Below, piece by piece: positions 46,990 through 57,853 of a stretch of DNA of 64,000 nt. Source of the DNA: Bacillus safensis FO-36b (GTDB taxonomy: Bacteria; Bacillota; Bacilli; Bacillales; Bacillaceae). The notes beneath the pieces were generated by a model, which had not been told where the DNA came from, did not search any database, and saw nothing but the letters and a program-made list of their open reading frames with translations. Location: positions 620,001-684,000 of the forward strand of contig NZ_ASJD01000001.1 of the NCBI RefSeq assembly GCF_000691165.1. The letters run 5' to 3'. The position numbers were made by a program, and so were the translations under genes. Numbering within the stretch: the stretch's first letter is position 1; every line of letters begins with the position of its first letter.

Positions 46990-47757
46990 TTGCAAGACAT
47001 CTACGGAATTTTATCTAATCTAAATATAAAATTAAATAAAAAGCTTTCTCATCCTTATTTGGCGAAGCATTTACGCGCACCACTCATCGATGAAGATAAG
47101 CTCCTTCTTTTTCATGCAATGTTTGAAGAAGCTCAAATTGATGCAGAGAAAAAAGAAAATTATATTTTAACGGCGATGCTTGTGCAAATTGCCCTTGATA
47201 CCCATGACGAAGTCACAACTGCTGCAGCCATCAAGCAAGACGAATTCAAAAATCGTCAGCTGACCATCCTGGCAGGAGACTATTTCAGCGGTCTCTATTA
47301 CTCTCTTCTCTCTGACATGAAAGACATTTATATGATCCGCACGCTCGCTACGGCGATCAAAGAGATCAATGAACATAAAATTAGACTGTATGACCGGTCC
47401 ATTCAAGATGCAGCGCACTTTTACAAAAGTGTAGCTACAGTTGAATCTGCGCTTTTCCAAAGGATTTCTGAGCACTTTCAATTAACGCATTGGAATGAGA
47501 TTGCAAGTCGTTTTCTTGTTTATAAACGCTTCATGAAACAAGCAGAAAATGACAAACATTTAAAACTTTTTTTGAACGATCGTTATACGGACGCCTATTC
47601 ATGTTTTGACAATTTTGAGAATGAAGGCTATGAAAAGGCCAAACGACCGATCAAGGAGCATCTTGTGTCATCTCCGGTCGTTCAAAAAGAGCTATTAAAT
47701 CGCTTGGATCATATAAAAAATGAGCCTGCGTACCATCAGAAAGTGGAAGAAGGGTAA
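46990..47757 (+). CDS. hepS: Heptaprenyl diphosphate synthase component I
   Basis: The small regulatory subunit that, with HepT, makes the C35 side chain of menaquinone-7. The 255-residue helical protein has [29 protein letters not shown] and [13 protein letters not shown]. The start is TTG 46990 with AAGGGTGA seven bases upstream; the frame from ATG 46939 includes the promoter region. Followed closely by menG and hepT. Confidence 0.94.
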   Translation: MQDIYGILSNLNIKLNKKLSHPYLAKHLRAPLIDEDKLLLFHAMFEEAQIDAEKKENYILTAMLVQIALDTHDEVTTAAAIKQDEFKNRQLTILAGDYFSGLYYSLLSDMKDIYMIRTLATAIKEINEHKIRLYDRSIQDAAHFYKSVATVESALFQRISEHFQLTHWNEIASRFLVYKRFMKQAENDKHLKLFLNDRYTDAYSCFDNFENEGYEKAKRPIKEHLVSSPVVQKELLNRLDHIKNEPAYHQKVEEG

Positions 47758-47760
47758 GTC

Positions 47761-48465
47761 ATGCAGCAATCAAAAGAACAGCGAGTACACGGTGTATTTG
47801 AAAAAATTTATAAAAACTACGATCAAATGAACTCTGTCATCAGCTTTAAACAGCATAAGAAATGGCGCGATAAAACAATGAAGCTCATGAATGTGCAAAA
47901 AGGCTCTAAAGCATTAGATGTATGCTGCGGGACAGCCGATTGGACAATTGCGCTTGCAGATGCTGTTGGAGAAAAAGGCGAGGTCAAAGGCCTTGATTTC
48001 AGTAAAAACATGCTGAGTGTTGGAGAAACGAAGGTGAAGACTGGGGGCTACAATCAGATTGAATTGCTTCACGGCAATGCGATGGAGCTTCCTTTTGAAG
48101 ACAACTCATTTGATTATGTCACCATCGGTTTTGGACTTAGAAACGTTCCTGATTATTTAACGGTGCTAAAGGAAATGACAAGAGTAGTGAAGCCTGGCGG
48201 AATGGTTGTCTGTCTTGAGACATCACAGCCTGAGATGATCGGTTTTAAACAGGGCTACTACATCTATTTCAAATACATTATGCCGCTCTTTGGTAAACTG
48301 TTTGCCAAAAGTTATCAGGAGTATTCATGGCTTCAAGAATCAGCCAAAACGTTCCCTGGCATGAAAGAGCTGGCGGCTCTGTTCGAGGAGGCCGGGTTGT
48401 CTGATGTCTCGTATCATCCATTTACAGGCGGTGTAGCAGCAACACATATCGGAAAGAAGCTTTGA
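47761..48465 (+). CDS. menG: Demethylmenaquinone methyltransferase
   Basis: SAM-dependent last step of menaquinone synthesis (also named MenH or UbiE). In 234 residues: the SAM motif [46 protein letters not shown] (quoted in part) and a conserved [12 protein letters not shown]. Starts three bases after hepS. Sits between the two side-chain synthase genes. Confidence 0.96.
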   Translation: MQQSKEQRVHGVFEKIYKNYDQMNSVISFKQHKKWRDKTMKLMNVQKGSKALDVCCGTADWTIALADAVGEKGEVKGLDFSKNMLSVGETKVKTGGYNQIELLHGNAMELPFEDNSFDYVTIGFGLRNVPDYLTVLKEMTRVVKPGGMVVCLETSQPEMIGFKQGYYIYFKYIMPLFGKLFAKSYQEYSWLQESAKTFPGMKELAALFEEAGLSDVSYHPFTGGVAATHIGKKL

Positions 48466-48489
48466 ATAAACGATATTTGGGTGAAGATA

Positions 48490-49452
48490 ATGAAACTAAA
48501 AGCAATGATCTCTTTTTTAAATCATGATATCGATATAATTGAAAAAGAGCTTGAACAAACCGTTCGCTCTGATTATGCATTGTTAAGTGAAGCAGGTCTT
48601 CATTTGCTGCAAGCGGGCGGAAAACGAATCCGCCCCGTTTTTGTTCTCCTTTCAGGCATGTTTGGTGACTATGACATTAATAAAATTAAATATGTTGCCG
48701 TTGCCCTCGAGCTGATTCATATGGCATCACTTGTTCACGATGATGTCATTGATGATGCAGAGCTGAGAAGAGGCAAACCAACGATAAAGGCAAAATGGGA
48801 TAACAGAATTGCCATGTACACAGGGGATTATATGTTTGCGAGATCACTTGAATACATGACAAAAATCAATCACCCAATGGCACATGAAATTTTGTCAAAA
48901 ATGGTTGTTGAGCTTTGTCTTGGTGAGATAGAGCAAGTGAAAGATAAATATAATATGGATCAAAACCTCCGTACATATTTAAGAAGAATCAAACGAAAAA
49001 CAGCCTTGCTCATTGCAGGCAGCTGTCAATTAGGCGCCATTGCAGCAGGAACAGATGAAAAAACACATAAAGCCCTCTATTGGTTTGGATACTATGTCGG
49101 CATGTCCTATCAAATCATTGATGATGTCCTTGATTTCACATCAACTGAAGAAGAGCTGGGCAAGCCTGTCGGAGGAGACCTTTTACAAGGGAATGTCACA
49201 CTCCCAGTCTTATATGCACTGAAAAATCCGACACTAGAAGGCCAATTGAAGCTGATCAATAGTGAAACGACGGAGAAGCAGCTGGAGCCTGTCATTGAAA
49301 GCCTTAAACAAACAGATGCGATCGACCGCTCGATTCGAGTAAGTGAAATGTATTTGAAAAAAGCTTTTGAACAGCTCGACAAACTTCCTCGAGGACGAGC
49401 GAGAACGTCACTTGCCTCCATTGCAAAATATATTGGGAAACGAAAATTCTAA
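48490..49452 (+). CDS. hepT: Heptaprenyl diphosphate synthase component II
   Basis: The catalytic subunit of the C35 synthase. In 320 residues the two aspartate-rich motifs are present (HDDVIDDAE and DDVLDFTSTEEELGKPVGGD), with GGKRIRP near the start. ATG 48490 follows GGGTGA by about five bases; GTG 48481 lies in that site. Terminator follows. Confidence 0.96.
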   Translation: MKLKAMISFLNHDIDIIEKELEQTVRSDYALLSEAGLHLLQAGGKRIRPVFVLLSGMFGDYDINKIKYVAVALELIHMASLVHDDVIDDAELRRGKPTIKAKWDNRIAMYTGDYMFARSLEYMTKINHPMAHEILSKMVVELCLGEIEQVKDKYNMDQNLRTYLRRIKRKTALLIAGSCQLGAIAAGTDEKTHKALYWFGYYVGMSYQIIDDVLDFTSTEEELGKPVGGDLLQGNVTLPVLYALKNPTLEGQLKLINSETTEKQLEPVIESLKQTDAIDRSIRVSEMYLKKAFEQLDKLPRGRARTSLASIAKYIGKRKF

Positions 49453-49477
49453 TCAACGTGATGTTGATTGGTTTTTT
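49451..49477 (+). terminator. Terminator after hepT
   Basis: AATCAAC (49451-49457) pairs with GTTGATT (49463-49469), then GG and seven T. Confidence 0.85.
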
Positions 49478-49498
49478 TGTGAAATTTTTTGTCAAAAA

Positions 49499-49527
49499 TT
49501 GATTATTATAAAAAAAAATGATACGAT
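49499..49527 (+). promoter_or_regulatory. ndk promoter candidate
   Basis: TTGATT (49499-49504) and TACGAT (49522-49527) with a 17-base spacer. Confidence 0.6.
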
Positions 49528-49581
49528 CACTTTGTAACAATGTAAGCCTATACATACATAACGACGGGGTGGAAAACGTAT

Positions 49582-50028
49582 ATGGACAAAACATTTCTTA
49601 TGGTCAAACCTGATGGTGTGGAAAGACAATTAATCGGTGACATTGTGTCAAGATTCGAAAAAAAGGGGCTTCAGCTTGTTGGTGCAAAACTAATGAGTAT
49701 TCCAAAGGAAGTAGCAGAAACACATTACGGAGAGCATAAAGAAAAACCATTTTTCGGGGAATTGGTTGACTTTATTACGTCAGGACCTGTATTTGCAATG
49801 GTATGGCAAGGTGAACAGGTAGTAGACGTAACAAGACAGATTATCGGCAAAACAAATCCAAAGGAAGCGCTTCCAGGAACAATAAGAGGAGACTATGGAT
49901 TGACTGTTGGGAAAAACATTATCCATGGGTCTGACTCACCAGAAAGTGCTGAAAGAGAAATTAACTTATTCTTCAAACAAGAAGAACTCACAAGCTGGGA
50001 TCAAACCATCTCAAGCTGGATTTATTAA
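49582..50028 (+). CDS. ndk: Nucleoside diphosphate kinase
   Basis: Balances nucleoside triphosphate pools with ATP as donor. The 148-residue protein has [17 protein letters not shown] at the start and the active histidine H115 in [19 protein letters not shown] precedes the ATG by about 10 bases. It is a single-gene unit between two hairpins. Confidence 0.97.
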   Translation: MDKTFLMVKPDGVERQLIGDIVSRFEKKGLQLVGAKLMSIPKEVAETHYGEHKEKPFFGELVDFITSGPVFAMVWQGEQVVDVTRQIIGKTNPKEALPGTIRGDYGLTVGKNIIHGSDSPESAEREINLFFKQEELTSWDQTISSWIY

Positions 50029-50033
50029 GATTC

Positions 50034-50071
50034 AAGCCAAGGTGTTCATCAAATGGGCACTTTGGCTTTTT
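50034..50071 (+). terminator. Terminator after ndk
   Basis: AAGCCAAGGTG (50034-50044) pairs with CACTTTGGCTT (50058-50068, one G-U), then T residues. Confidence 0.9.
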
Positions 50072-50152
50072 TTATATTGAACTTTCTGCACGAAATTTCG
50101 CATGAGAAGATACAAATTTTCGATAAAAACAGCTATACTAGGACAAAGATAG

Positions 50153-50953
<801 letters not shown>

Positions 50954-51026
50954 CTGACTTTTTAGTAGCAAGTGTGTTATTATATTTTTACTTAAAAGCG
51001 TTAATGCGATGAAGGGAGATTGAGTC

Positions 51027-52199
51027 ATGAGGTACTTAACAGCAGGTGAATCACATGGTCCACAACTGACCACAATTATTGAAGGAGTTCCAGCGGGACT
51101 TTACATAGAGCAGGATGACATCAATTATGAATTGGCTAGAAGACAAAAAGGTCATGGCCGCGGAAGAAGAATGCAGATTGAAAAAGACCAGGCGAAAGTG
51201 TTAAGTGGTGTTCGCCACGGAAGAACATTAGGTTCCCCAATCGCACTTGTTGTTGAAAACAACGACTGGAAGCACTGGACAAAGGTGATGGGGGCAGAGC
51301 CGATCACAGAAGAAGAAGAAAGTGAAATGAAGCGTCAAATCTCTCGTCCAAGACCAGGTCATGCGGATTTAAATGGTGCGATTAAATATGGACACCGTGA
51401 TATGAGAAACGTTTTAGAGCGCTCATCAGCCCGCGAGACAACTGTTCGCGTAGCAGCGGGCGCAGTTGCCAAACAAATCTTGGCGCATCTAGGGATTAAA
51501 GTAGCTGGCCATGTTCTCGAAATTGGCGGAGTGAAAGCAGCTCATACAGCATATGAGTCTATTGAAGATTTGCAGAAGGTAACAGAAGAATCACCTGTTC
51601 GCTGCTATGACAGTGAAGCAGGTCAGAAAATGATGGATGCAATTGATGAAGCGAAGAAAAACGGCGATTCAATTGGCGGAATTGTTGAAGTCATCGTTGA
51701 AGGGATGCCGGTTGGGGTTGGCAGCTATGTTCATTACGACCGTAAATTGGACAGCAAGCTTGCGGGCGCTGTACTTAGTATCAACGCTTTTAAAGGGGTT
51801 GAATTCGGTATTGGCTTCGAGGCAGCCTCTAAAAACGGCAGTGAGGTCCATGATGAAATCATCTGGGATGAAGAAAAGGGCTATACGAGAAAAACAAATC
51901 GCCTAGGTGGTCTTGAAGGCGGAATGTCAACCGGTATGCCAATTGTCGTAAGAGGGGTTATGAAACCAATCCCAACGCTTTATAAGCCGCTTCAAAGCGT
52001 TGACATTGAAACAAAAGAACCTTTCTCTGCAAGTATTGAACGATCTGACAGCTGTGCTGTTCCTGCTGCAAGTGTTGTTGCAGAAGCAGTCGTTGCATGG
52101 GAAATTGCCAATGCAGTTGTGGAGCAGTTTGGCCTTGACCAAATCGACCGCATTAAAGAAAATGTTGAGAAAATGCGCCAGCTTCAGAGGGAATTTTAA
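51027..52199 (+). CDS. aroF: Chorismate synthase
   Basis: Makes chorismate from EPSP with reduced FMN as cofactor (aroC in the E. coli nomenclature). In 390 residues: [19 protein letters not shown] at the start, the histidines of [12 protein letters not shown] and [19 protein letters not shown], and [21 protein letters not shown] precedes the ATG. It shares one base with aroB, starting the aromatic supra-operon. Confidence 0.97.
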   Translation: MRYLTAGESHGPQLTTIIEGVPAGLYIEQDDINYELARRQKGHGRGRRMQIEKDQAKVLSGVRHGRTLGSPIALVVENNDWKHWTKVMGAEPITEEEESEMKRQISRPRPGHADLNGAIKYGHRDMRNVLERSSARETTVRVAAGAVAKQILAHLGIKVAGHVLEIGGVKAAHTAYESIEDLQKVTEESPVRCYDSEAGQKMMDAIDEAKKNGDSIGGIVEVIVEGMPVGVGSYVHYDRKLDSKLAGAVLSINAFKGVEFGIGFEAASKNGSEVHDEIIWDEEKGYTRKTNRLGGLEGGMSTGMPIVVRGVMKPIPTLYKPLQSVDIETKEPFSASIERSDSCAVPAASVVAEAVVAWEIANAVVEQFGLDQIDRIKENVEKMRQLQREF

Positions 52200-53290
52200 T
52201 GAAAACACTGGAAGTTAAGACGTCTTCAGCCACTTATCCTGTATTTATCGGTGATGGGATTAAACGCAATATCGTCGACTTGATAACTTCCACTGGGCAT
52301 TCCTATACGAAGCTCTTAATCGTCACAGATGCAGCTGTTGATGCCATTTATGGGGATGAGATGGTTCGCTTACTTCAGCAGAAGTGGCCTGTGAACAAAG
52401 TGGTTGTGCCAAGCGGAGAGCAGTCAAAATCCTTTGCCGAATTTGAGCATATTCATACGAAAGCCATTCAATTTCAGCTTGATCGTTCCTCCTGCATCAT
52501 TGCGCTGGGAGGAGGCGTGATTGGAGATTTGGCTGGCTTTGCTGCTGCCACTTATATGAGAGGCATTGATTTTATCCAAGTGCCGACGACGCTGCTGGCA
52601 CATGATAGTGCAGTTGGCGGGAAAACAGGGATCAACCATCCGCTCGGTAAAAATTTAATCGGTGCGTTTCATCAGCCGAAAGCTGTGATCTATGATACTA
52701 GTATGCTTGAGACCCTCTCTCAAATTGAACGAAGATCAGGCTTTGCAGAAGTCATCAAACATGCACTGATTTCAAGTGAAGAATTTTTATCAGAACTCAT
52801 GTCCATTCGTTCTTTGACGGATTTATCAAAAAGCGAGCTGGCACATATGCTGTATCAAGGCATTCAAGTCAAAGCGTCAATCGTTCAAGAAGATGAAAAA
52901 GAACAAGGTGTGCGTGCATTTTTGAATTTAGGCCATACACTAGGGCATGCCATTGAAGCAGAGTATGGATATGGCGCCATCACGCACGGAGATGCCATTG
53001 CAATCGGCATGCAGTTTGCGCTGTATGTGAGCGAAAAGCAGCTGGGGCTCAGCCTTAATCGTTTGGAACTAAAAGAGTGGATGAAAGAGCTCGGTTTCCC
53101 GGTCAAAGTCACAAAAGATATTTCCACGAAAACATTTGTTGACCGGATGATTGGTGATAAAAAAGCAAGAGGCGGCAGTGTTCAATTTGTTTTATTAAAA
53201 CAGGTTGGAGACGTCACCTTACAGTCTTTCACAAAAGATGAGCTGCACTACTGGCTCGAAGAATGGAAACGGGAGGAGGGATGTCTATGA
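52199..53290 (+). CDS. aroB: 3-dehydroquinate synthase
   Basis: Second shikimate pathway enzyme, NAD- and metal-dependent. In 363 residues: VVPSGEQSKS, IALGGGVIGDLAGFAAATYMRG, VPTTLLAHDSAVGGKTGINHP and LNLGHTLGHAIEAEYG with metal histidines. Start codon overlaps the aroF stop by one base. The 3' end overlaps aroH by four bases. Confidence 0.97.
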   Translation: MKTLEVKTSSATYPVFIGDGIKRNIVDLITSTGHSYTKLLIVTDAAVDAIYGDEMVRLLQQKWPVNKVVVPSGEQSKSFAEFEHIHTKAIQFQLDRSSCIIALGGGVIGDLAGFAAATYMRGIDFIQVPTTLLAHDSAVGGKTGINHPLGKNLIGAFHQPKAVIYDTSMLETLSQIERRSGFAEVIKHALISSEEFLSELMSIRSLTDLSKSELAHMLYQGIQVKASIVQEDEKEQGVRAFLNLGHTLGHAIEAEYGYGAITHGDAIAIGMQFALYVSEKQLGLSLNRLELKEWMKELGFPVKVTKDISTKTFVDRMIGDKKARGGSVQFVLLKQVGDVTLQSFTKDELHYWLEEWKREEGCL

Positions 53291-53670
53291 TGTTTCGCGG
53301 GATACGTGGGGCTACAACTGTGATAGAAGATACAGAAACAGAAGTGTTAAATAAAACGAAACAGCTGCTAGAAGCGATCATTTCAAGAAACCAAGTAGAT
53401 CCAGAACGTGTCGTGCAGATCTTGATTTCAGCTACACAAGATATTCACTCCGTTTTTCCGGCAAAAGCACTTCGTCAATTTGAAGGATGGACATATGTAC
53501 CGGTTACTTGTATGCAGGAACTGGACATTGATGGCGGTTTAAAGCAATGTATTCGTGTCTTAATGACTGTCCAGACAGATACAAAGCAGGAAGACATACA
53601 GCATGTATACTTGGAAGAAGCTGTGACGCTTCGCCCTGATTTACAGTTGACAAAAAACAAGGAATTATAA
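53287..53670 (+). CDS. aroH: Chorismate mutase, AroH type
   Basis: Converts chorismate to prephenate for tyrosine and phenylalanine. The 127-residue monofunctional trimeric type has MMFRGIRGATTVIEDTE, PAKALRQFEGWTYVPVTCMQE and IRVLMTVQTD; active-site arginine and glutamate residues are kept. ATG 53287 follows GGAGGAGGG by six bases; the ORF opens earlier inside aroB. Its last bases overlap the trp promoter. Confidence 0.97.
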   Translation: MMFRGIRGATTVIEDTETEVLNKTKQLLEAIISRNQVDPERVVQILISATQDIHSVFPAKALRQFEGWTYVPVTCMQELDIDGGLKQCIRVLMTVQTDTKQEDIQHVYLEEAVTLRPDLQLTKNKEL

Positions 53671-53676
53671 TACGAT
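53647..53676 (+). promoter_or_regulatory. trp operon promoter candidate
   Basis: TTGACA (53647-53652) inside the end of aroH and TACGAT (53671-53676) with an 18-base spacer; TATAAT at 53666 would leave only 13. The start at about 53683 would put the 5' stem-loop at the very beginning of the RNA. Confidence 0.6.
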
Positions 53677-53683
53677 ATGAACA

Positions 53684-53712
53684 GCCGAAGTTTACACACA
53701 GGTGTAAACGGC
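53684..53712 (+). promoter_or_regulatory. trp leader 5' stem-loop
   Basis: GCC (53684-53686) and GTTTACAC (53690-53697) pair with GTGTAAAC (53702-53709) and GGC (53710-53712), leaving a GAA bulge. This resembles the 5' stem-loop that helps TRAP bind in B. subtilis. Confidence 0.75.
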
Positions 53713-53722
53713 ATTGCAAGCT

Positions 53723-53776
53723 TAGAGAAGATGAGAATGAGACTAGGGTAGTTGAGATGAGTAGAGTTGAGCAGAG
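53723..53776 (+). promoter_or_regulatory. TRAP-binding site of eleven NAG triplets
   Basis: Eleven triplets begin at 53723, 28, 33, 39, 44, 49, 54, 59, 64, 69 and 74: TAG, AAG, GAG, GAG, TAG, TAG, then five GAG. Spacers are two bases except one of three. One triplet per TRAP subunit is the expected number. Confidence 0.92.
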
Positions 53777-53802
53777 ATACGATACTTCTATTTAATCATA
53801 CT

Positions 53803-53835
53803 GCCTAAAAGAGTAACCCTCTTTTAGGCTTATTT
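53803..53835 (+). terminator. trp leader terminator
   Basis: GCCTAAAAGAG (53803-53813) pairs with CTCTTTTAGGC (53819-53829), followed by TTATTTTG. With TRAP bound, the competing upstream antiterminator cannot form. Confidence 0.9.
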
Positions 53836-53872
53836 TGTATACTCATACAAACCCTCTATATGTCCCCTCATT

Positions 53873-53894
53873 CTCCTTAATCCCATTTAAGGAG
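53873..53894 (+). promoter_or_regulatory. Hairpin sequestering the trpE ribosome site
   Basis: CTCCTTAA (53873-53880) pairs perfectly with TTAAGGAG (53887-53894), which contains the only GGAG before trpE. B. subtilis uses such a hairpin for TRAP-dependent translational control. Confidence 0.8.
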
Positions 53895-53901
53895 TGTGCT
53901 T

Positions 53902-55449
53902 ATGAATTCCCAATCAAACCTGACCCAATTTTTAAAGGATAGTGAGTCCTACAAAACGATCCCAATTGTTGAAACCATTACAGTCGATACGCTCTCACCG
54001 ATTCAAATTGTTGAAAAGCTCAAACAAGATATTGTGTATTTGCTAGAAAGCAAAGATGAGTCTTCCAGCTGGTCGAGATATTCCTTCATTGGATTGCATC
54101 CGTTTTTAACCTTACATGATGACCAAAACAAATACGTTGCACGTGACGCTGCGGGGCAGGAAGTCATGCAAAAGCAAGAGCTGAAAAAACTGCTGGATTG
54201 GATGAAAGAGCAATATCAAATCAAAACGCCAGCTATTGATATCCCATTTACAGGCGGGGCTGTTGGGTACTTAAGCTACGATCTAATCCCAAACATTGAA
54301 CCTTCTGTCAGGCCTCACCGCAGCGCATCGACGACAGAAAATTGCACATTATTTGTCTGCCAAACGATGATTGCTTTTGATCATGAAACAAATCATGTTC
54401 ATTTTATCCAGTACACCCAGCTAACCGGACATGAAACAGAAGACGAAAAAATACGCGCTTACAAAGAAAATCAAAAACAGCTTGAACAGATGATTCACAA
54501 GCTTCATTCAAAGGTTGATATGAAAGAACTGATTTTATCAGGGAATATGAATGAGCCGCCGTCCTTTGAACATGTGACGTCAACCTATGAAAAAGCGCAA
54601 TTTCTAAAAGATGTTGAAAAAATAAAAGAATACATTCGAGCGGGTGACATTTTTCAAGGCGTACTCTCGCAGCGCTTTGATATCCCTGTGTCAGTGAGTT
54701 CCTTTGAATTATACCGCGTGCTTCGGATTGTGAATCCATCTCCTTATATGTATTTTATGAAATTAAAAGATCGTGATTTAGTCGGCAGCTCGCCAGAACG
54801 ATTAATCCATGCCAAAAACGGGCATTTAGAAATTCATCCTATTGCTGGCACAAGAAAACGAGGAAGAACGATAGAAGAGGATGCTGAGCTAGCAAAAGAG
54901 CTGCTTGAAGATGAAAAGGAAAAAGCCGAGCATTACATGTTAGTGGATCTTGCCAGAAACGATGTTGGCCGTGTGGCAGAATACGGCAGTGTATCCGTAC
55001 CTACCTTTACAAAAGTAGTGAATTTTTCACATGTCATGCACATCATCTCCATTGTGACAGGAAAGCTAAAGCGGGATACACATCCAGTCGATGCGCTCAT
55101 GTCCGCATTCCCTGCAGGCACATTAACAGGTGCCCCGAAAATAAGAGCGATGCAATTATTAAATGAAATGGAGCCTGAGCCAAGAGAAACGTATGGCGGC
55201 TGTATTGCCTATATTGGATTCGACGGCAATATCGACTCCTGTATTACCATTCGTACGATGAGCGTCAAAAATCAGACCGCTTCTATACAAGCAGGCGCCG
55301 GCATTGTGGCTGATTCTGTCCCAGAAAATGAATGGGAAGAGACTTGTAACAAGGCAGGAGCACTTTTGAAAGCCATTCAGCTTGCGGAACATATTTTCTC
55401 AGAAAAGGAGAGTGTGCAGGATGAATCACCGACTATCAGCTCTTGTTAA
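53902..55449 (+). CDS. trpE: Anthranilate synthase component I
   Basis: Converts chorismate to anthranilate with ammonia supplied by a glutamine amidotransferase encoded elsewhere (PabA in bacilli). In 515 residues: the chorismate-binding core with GDIFQGVLSQRF, SSPERLI, IAGTRKRGRT, VDLARNDVGRV and FPAGTLTGAPK. ATG 53902 follows GGAG; GTG 53896 is less likely. It overlaps trpD by 29 bases. Confidence 0.97.
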   Translation: MNSQSNLTQFLKDSESYKTIPIVETITVDTLSPIQIVEKLKQDIVYLLESKDESSSWSRYSFIGLHPFLTLHDDQNKYVARDAAGQEVMQKQELKKLLDWMKEQYQIKTPAIDIPFTGGAVGYLSYDLIPNIEPSVRPHRSASTTENCTLFVCQTMIAFDHETNHVHFIQYTQLTGHETEDEKIRAYKENQKQLEQMIHKLHSKVDMKELILSGNMNEPPSFEHVTSTYEKAQFLKDVEKIKEYIRAGDIFQGVLSQRFDIPVSVSSFELYRVLRIVNPSPYMYFMKLKDRDLVGSSPERLIHAKNGHLEIHPIAGTRKRGRTIEEDAELAKELLEDEKEKAEHYMLVDLARNDVGRVAEYGSVSVPTFTKVVNFSHVMHIISIVTGKLKRDTHPVDALMSAFPAGTLTGAPKIRAMQLLNEMEPEPRETYGGCIAYIGFDGNIDSCITIRTMSVKNQTASIQAGAGIVADSVPENEWEETCNKAGALLKAIQLAEHIFSEKESVQDESPTISSC

Positions 55450-56443
55450 TGGAGGCTTTCTATCAGAAAATGAAGCAAATAAACTCATGCATGATATGAT
55501 GAGCGGCTTTTTAACAGATGCTGAAGTCGCTGCTAGTCTCTCGATTTTAGCGCATAGAGGAGAAACCGCTGAAGAAATGACGGGTTTTGTGAAAGCCATG
55601 CGGCAAAATGCAGCACCAATGGAACGATCGCTTGATGTTGTTGACACTTGCGGCACAGGAGGCGATGGACTCTCCACCTTTAATATATCAACTGCCGCCG
55701 CCATTGTCGCTTCCGCTGCTGGAGCCAAAATCGCCAAACACGGAAATCGATCAGTTTCTTCTAAAAGCGGGAGTGCCGATGTACTTGAGTGTCTTGGGAT
55801 TCATATTCAATCCACACCAGAAGAAACAAGAAGACAAATACAAGAGAAAAACATGGGATTTTTATTTGCCCCATTGTATCATTCATCTATGAAACAAGTA
55901 GCCGCAGTCCGCAAGCAGCTCGGCTTCCGGACGGTATTTAATCTATTAGGCCCGCTTTGCCACCCAATGCAAGCCAAAAAGCAAATCATCGGCGTTTACT
56001 CAAAGGAAAAGGCGAAATTAATGGCAAAAGCCCTTGCACCGTTAGAGCCAGAACATGTGCTGTTTGTTTGCGGAGAAGATGGGCTGGATGAATTAACGAT
56101 TACAGCAAATTCATATGTGATTGAACTCAAAAAAGATGTCATGACAGAATATACACTCAATCCAGAAGACTTTGGGCTGCAAAAAGGATATTTATCAGAT
56201 ATTCAGGTCCAATCACCGGAAGAGAGTGCTAAATTGATTCAGAATATATTGAATCATCAAACAGGAGGGGCGCCGCTTCATATTACAGCCCTGAATGCTG
56301 GAGCGGCTTTATATGTCGCAGGAAAGTCAGAAAGCCTCATGGCCGGAACATTAAAAGCGATTGAAACAATTAAAAATGGTGCAGCCAAAGAACAATTGGC
56401 TCGTTTAAAACAAAAAACGAAGGAGGAAGAGATCTATGCTTAA
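55421..56443 (+). CDS. trpD: Anthranilate phosphoribosyltransferase
   Basis: Second step of tryptophan synthesis. In 340 residues: [18 protein letters not shown], the PRPP-binding [36 protein letters not shown] and [12 protein letters not shown] 55421, inside trpE, follows AAGGAGAG. The N-terminal 20 residues are diverged from the B. subtilis sequence I recall. Overlaps trpC by eight bases. Confidence 0.97.
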   Translation: MNHRLSALVNGGFLSENEANKLMHDMMSGFLTDAEVAASLSILAHRGETAEEMTGFVKAMRQNAAPMERSLDVVDTCGTGGDGLSTFNISTAAAIVASAAGAKIAKHGNRSVSSKSGSADVLECLGIHIQSTPEETRRQIQEKNMGFLFAPLYHSSMKQVAAVRKQLGFRTVFNLLGPLCHPMQAKKQIIGVYSKEKAKLMAKALAPLEPEHVLFVCGEDGLDELTITANSYVIELKKDVMTEYTLNPEDFGLQKGYLSDIQVQSPEESAKLIQNILNHQTGGAPLHITALNAGAALYVAGKSESLMAGTLKAIETIKNGAAKEQLARLKQKTKEEEIYA

Positions 56444-57188
56444 TCAAATCATTGCTCGCAAAAAAGAACATATCCAAACATTGCAGTTACCAGAGGATGA
56501 ACACTTTGAAAGACGATCATTTAAAAAAGCACTCATGAATCCTCATCGCTCAATTGGTCTCATTGCGGAGGTGAAAAAGGCGTCTCCTTCCAAAGGAATC
56601 ATTCAACCGAATTTTGATCCTTTACAAACAGCAAAAGCTTACGAAAAATCAAACGCTGATTGCTTATCTGTTTTAACGGATGAACCGTTCTTTCAAGGAA
56701 AAAACGAATACTTATCCCTCATTAAAAAACACGTAGATCGTCCAATTTTAAGAAAAGATTTCATCATTGATTCCATACAGGTAGAAGAGTCAAGACGTAT
56801 AGGGGCAGATGCCATTTTATTAATTGGAGAAGTTCTTGAGCCGCAAAAGCTGCACGAGCTTTATGCTGAAGCGAAAGAGAAAGGCCTAGATGTCCTTGTC
56901 GAAGTACATGCAGCAGATACACTGGAAAATATTTTGAAGTTGTTTACCCCTGAAATCATTGGAGTGAACAACCGGAATTTAAATACATTTACAACAACAG
57001 TTGAACAAACAAAAGAGATCGCACCCCTCGTTCCAAACGATGTCTTACTAGTGAGTGAGAGCGGTATTCAAACATTTGATGATCTGACCTTTGTGAAGGA
57101 ACATGGAGCGGGTGCAGTTCTTGTAGGAGAATCATTAATGAGAGAACAATCACAAGAAAAAGCCGTTCAAACATTGTTTGGAGAATGA
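56436..57188 (+). CDS. trpC: Indole-3-glycerol phosphate synthase
   Basis: Ring-closing decarboxylation to indole-3-glycerol phosphate. A 250-residue TIM barrel with [48 protein letters not shown] and [23 protein letters not shown] precedes the ATG, which lies in the end of trpD. Confidence 0.97.
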   Translation: MLNQIIARKKEHIQTLQLPEDEHFERRSFKKALMNPHRSIGLIAEVKKASPSKGIIQPNFDPLQTAKAYEKSNADCLSVLTDEPFFQGKNEYLSLIKKHVDRPILRKDFIIDSIQVEESRRIGADAILLIGEVLEPQKLHELYAEAKEKGLDVLVEVHAADTLENILKLFTPEIIGVNNRNLNTFTTTVEQTKEIAPLVPNDVLLVSESGIQTFDDLTFVKEHGAGAVLVGESLMREQSQEKAVQTLFGE

Positions 57189-57193
57189 ACAGG

Positions 57194-57853
57194 ATGAAGC
57201 CTTACTTAAAATATTGCGGAGCAGTATCACAAGGCGATGTGGAATGTATTGCGCAATCTCACGCAGATGCCATTGGATTTATTTTTGCTCCAAGTAAAAG
57301 ACAAGTCCAGCCAGCTCAAGTGAAACAATGGCTCATTCAAACAAAGTGTGAGAAAAAAATTACCGGTGTATTTGTAAATGAAAAGATCGAAAAAGTATGT
57401 GACATCACAAAACATATACCTTTAGATATCGTACAGCTTCATGGAGATGAAACGAAGGATGACGCAAAAGAAATCAAACAACAAACAGGGGCTGTCGTTT
57501 GGAAAGTGTTTCACCACGAATCCAATATCACAAACACGCTGGAAAAAATGACGGCATTTGCACCTGTTGTCGATGGCTTTCTCATTGATGCGAAAGTAAA
57601 AGGGATGAGAGGCGGCTCTGGAACAGCTTTTGCTTGGGAGGCGGTGCCTGCATACGTTAAGCATGCAAAACGGCTTGAGAAAACTTGCATAATTGCAGGC
57701 GGTATCACACCAGAAACGGTAGCAGAGCTCCTTGCCTATGGTCCAGAAGCGATCGATCTTTCAAGCGGAATAGAAGAAAACGGGAAGAAAAGCAGCGCTA
57801 AGATCGAAGCGCTCGAAGAAAGGATGTTAAATGATGTACGCATATCCAAATGA
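57194..57853 (+). CDS. trpF: Phosphoribosylanthranilate isomerase
   Basis: Amadori rearrangement step of tryptophan synthesis, kept as a separate protein here. In 219 residues: [11 protein letters not shown], the catalytic cysteine in [21 protein letters not shown] and the phosphate loop GGITPETV and [13 protein letters not shown] 57194 has GGAG ten bases upstream; ATG 57185, overlapping trpC, is too close. Overlaps trpB by 23 bases. Confidence 0.95.
   Translation: MKPYLKYCGAVSQGDVECIAQSHADAIGFIFAPSKRQVQPAQVKQWLIQTKCEKKITGVFVNEKIEKVCDITKHIPLDIVQLHGDETKDDAKEIKQQTGAVVWKVFHHESNITNTLEKMTAFAPVVDGFLIDAKVKGMRGGSGTAFAWEAVPAYVKHAKRLEKTCIIAGGITPETVAELLAYGPEAIDLSSGIEENGKKSSAKIEALEERMLNDVRISK

Noticed and set aside
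53475-53719. Minus-strand frames of 71-79 residues at the end of aroH
   Set aside because: They overlap aroH and the trp promoter in antisense and have no family features.
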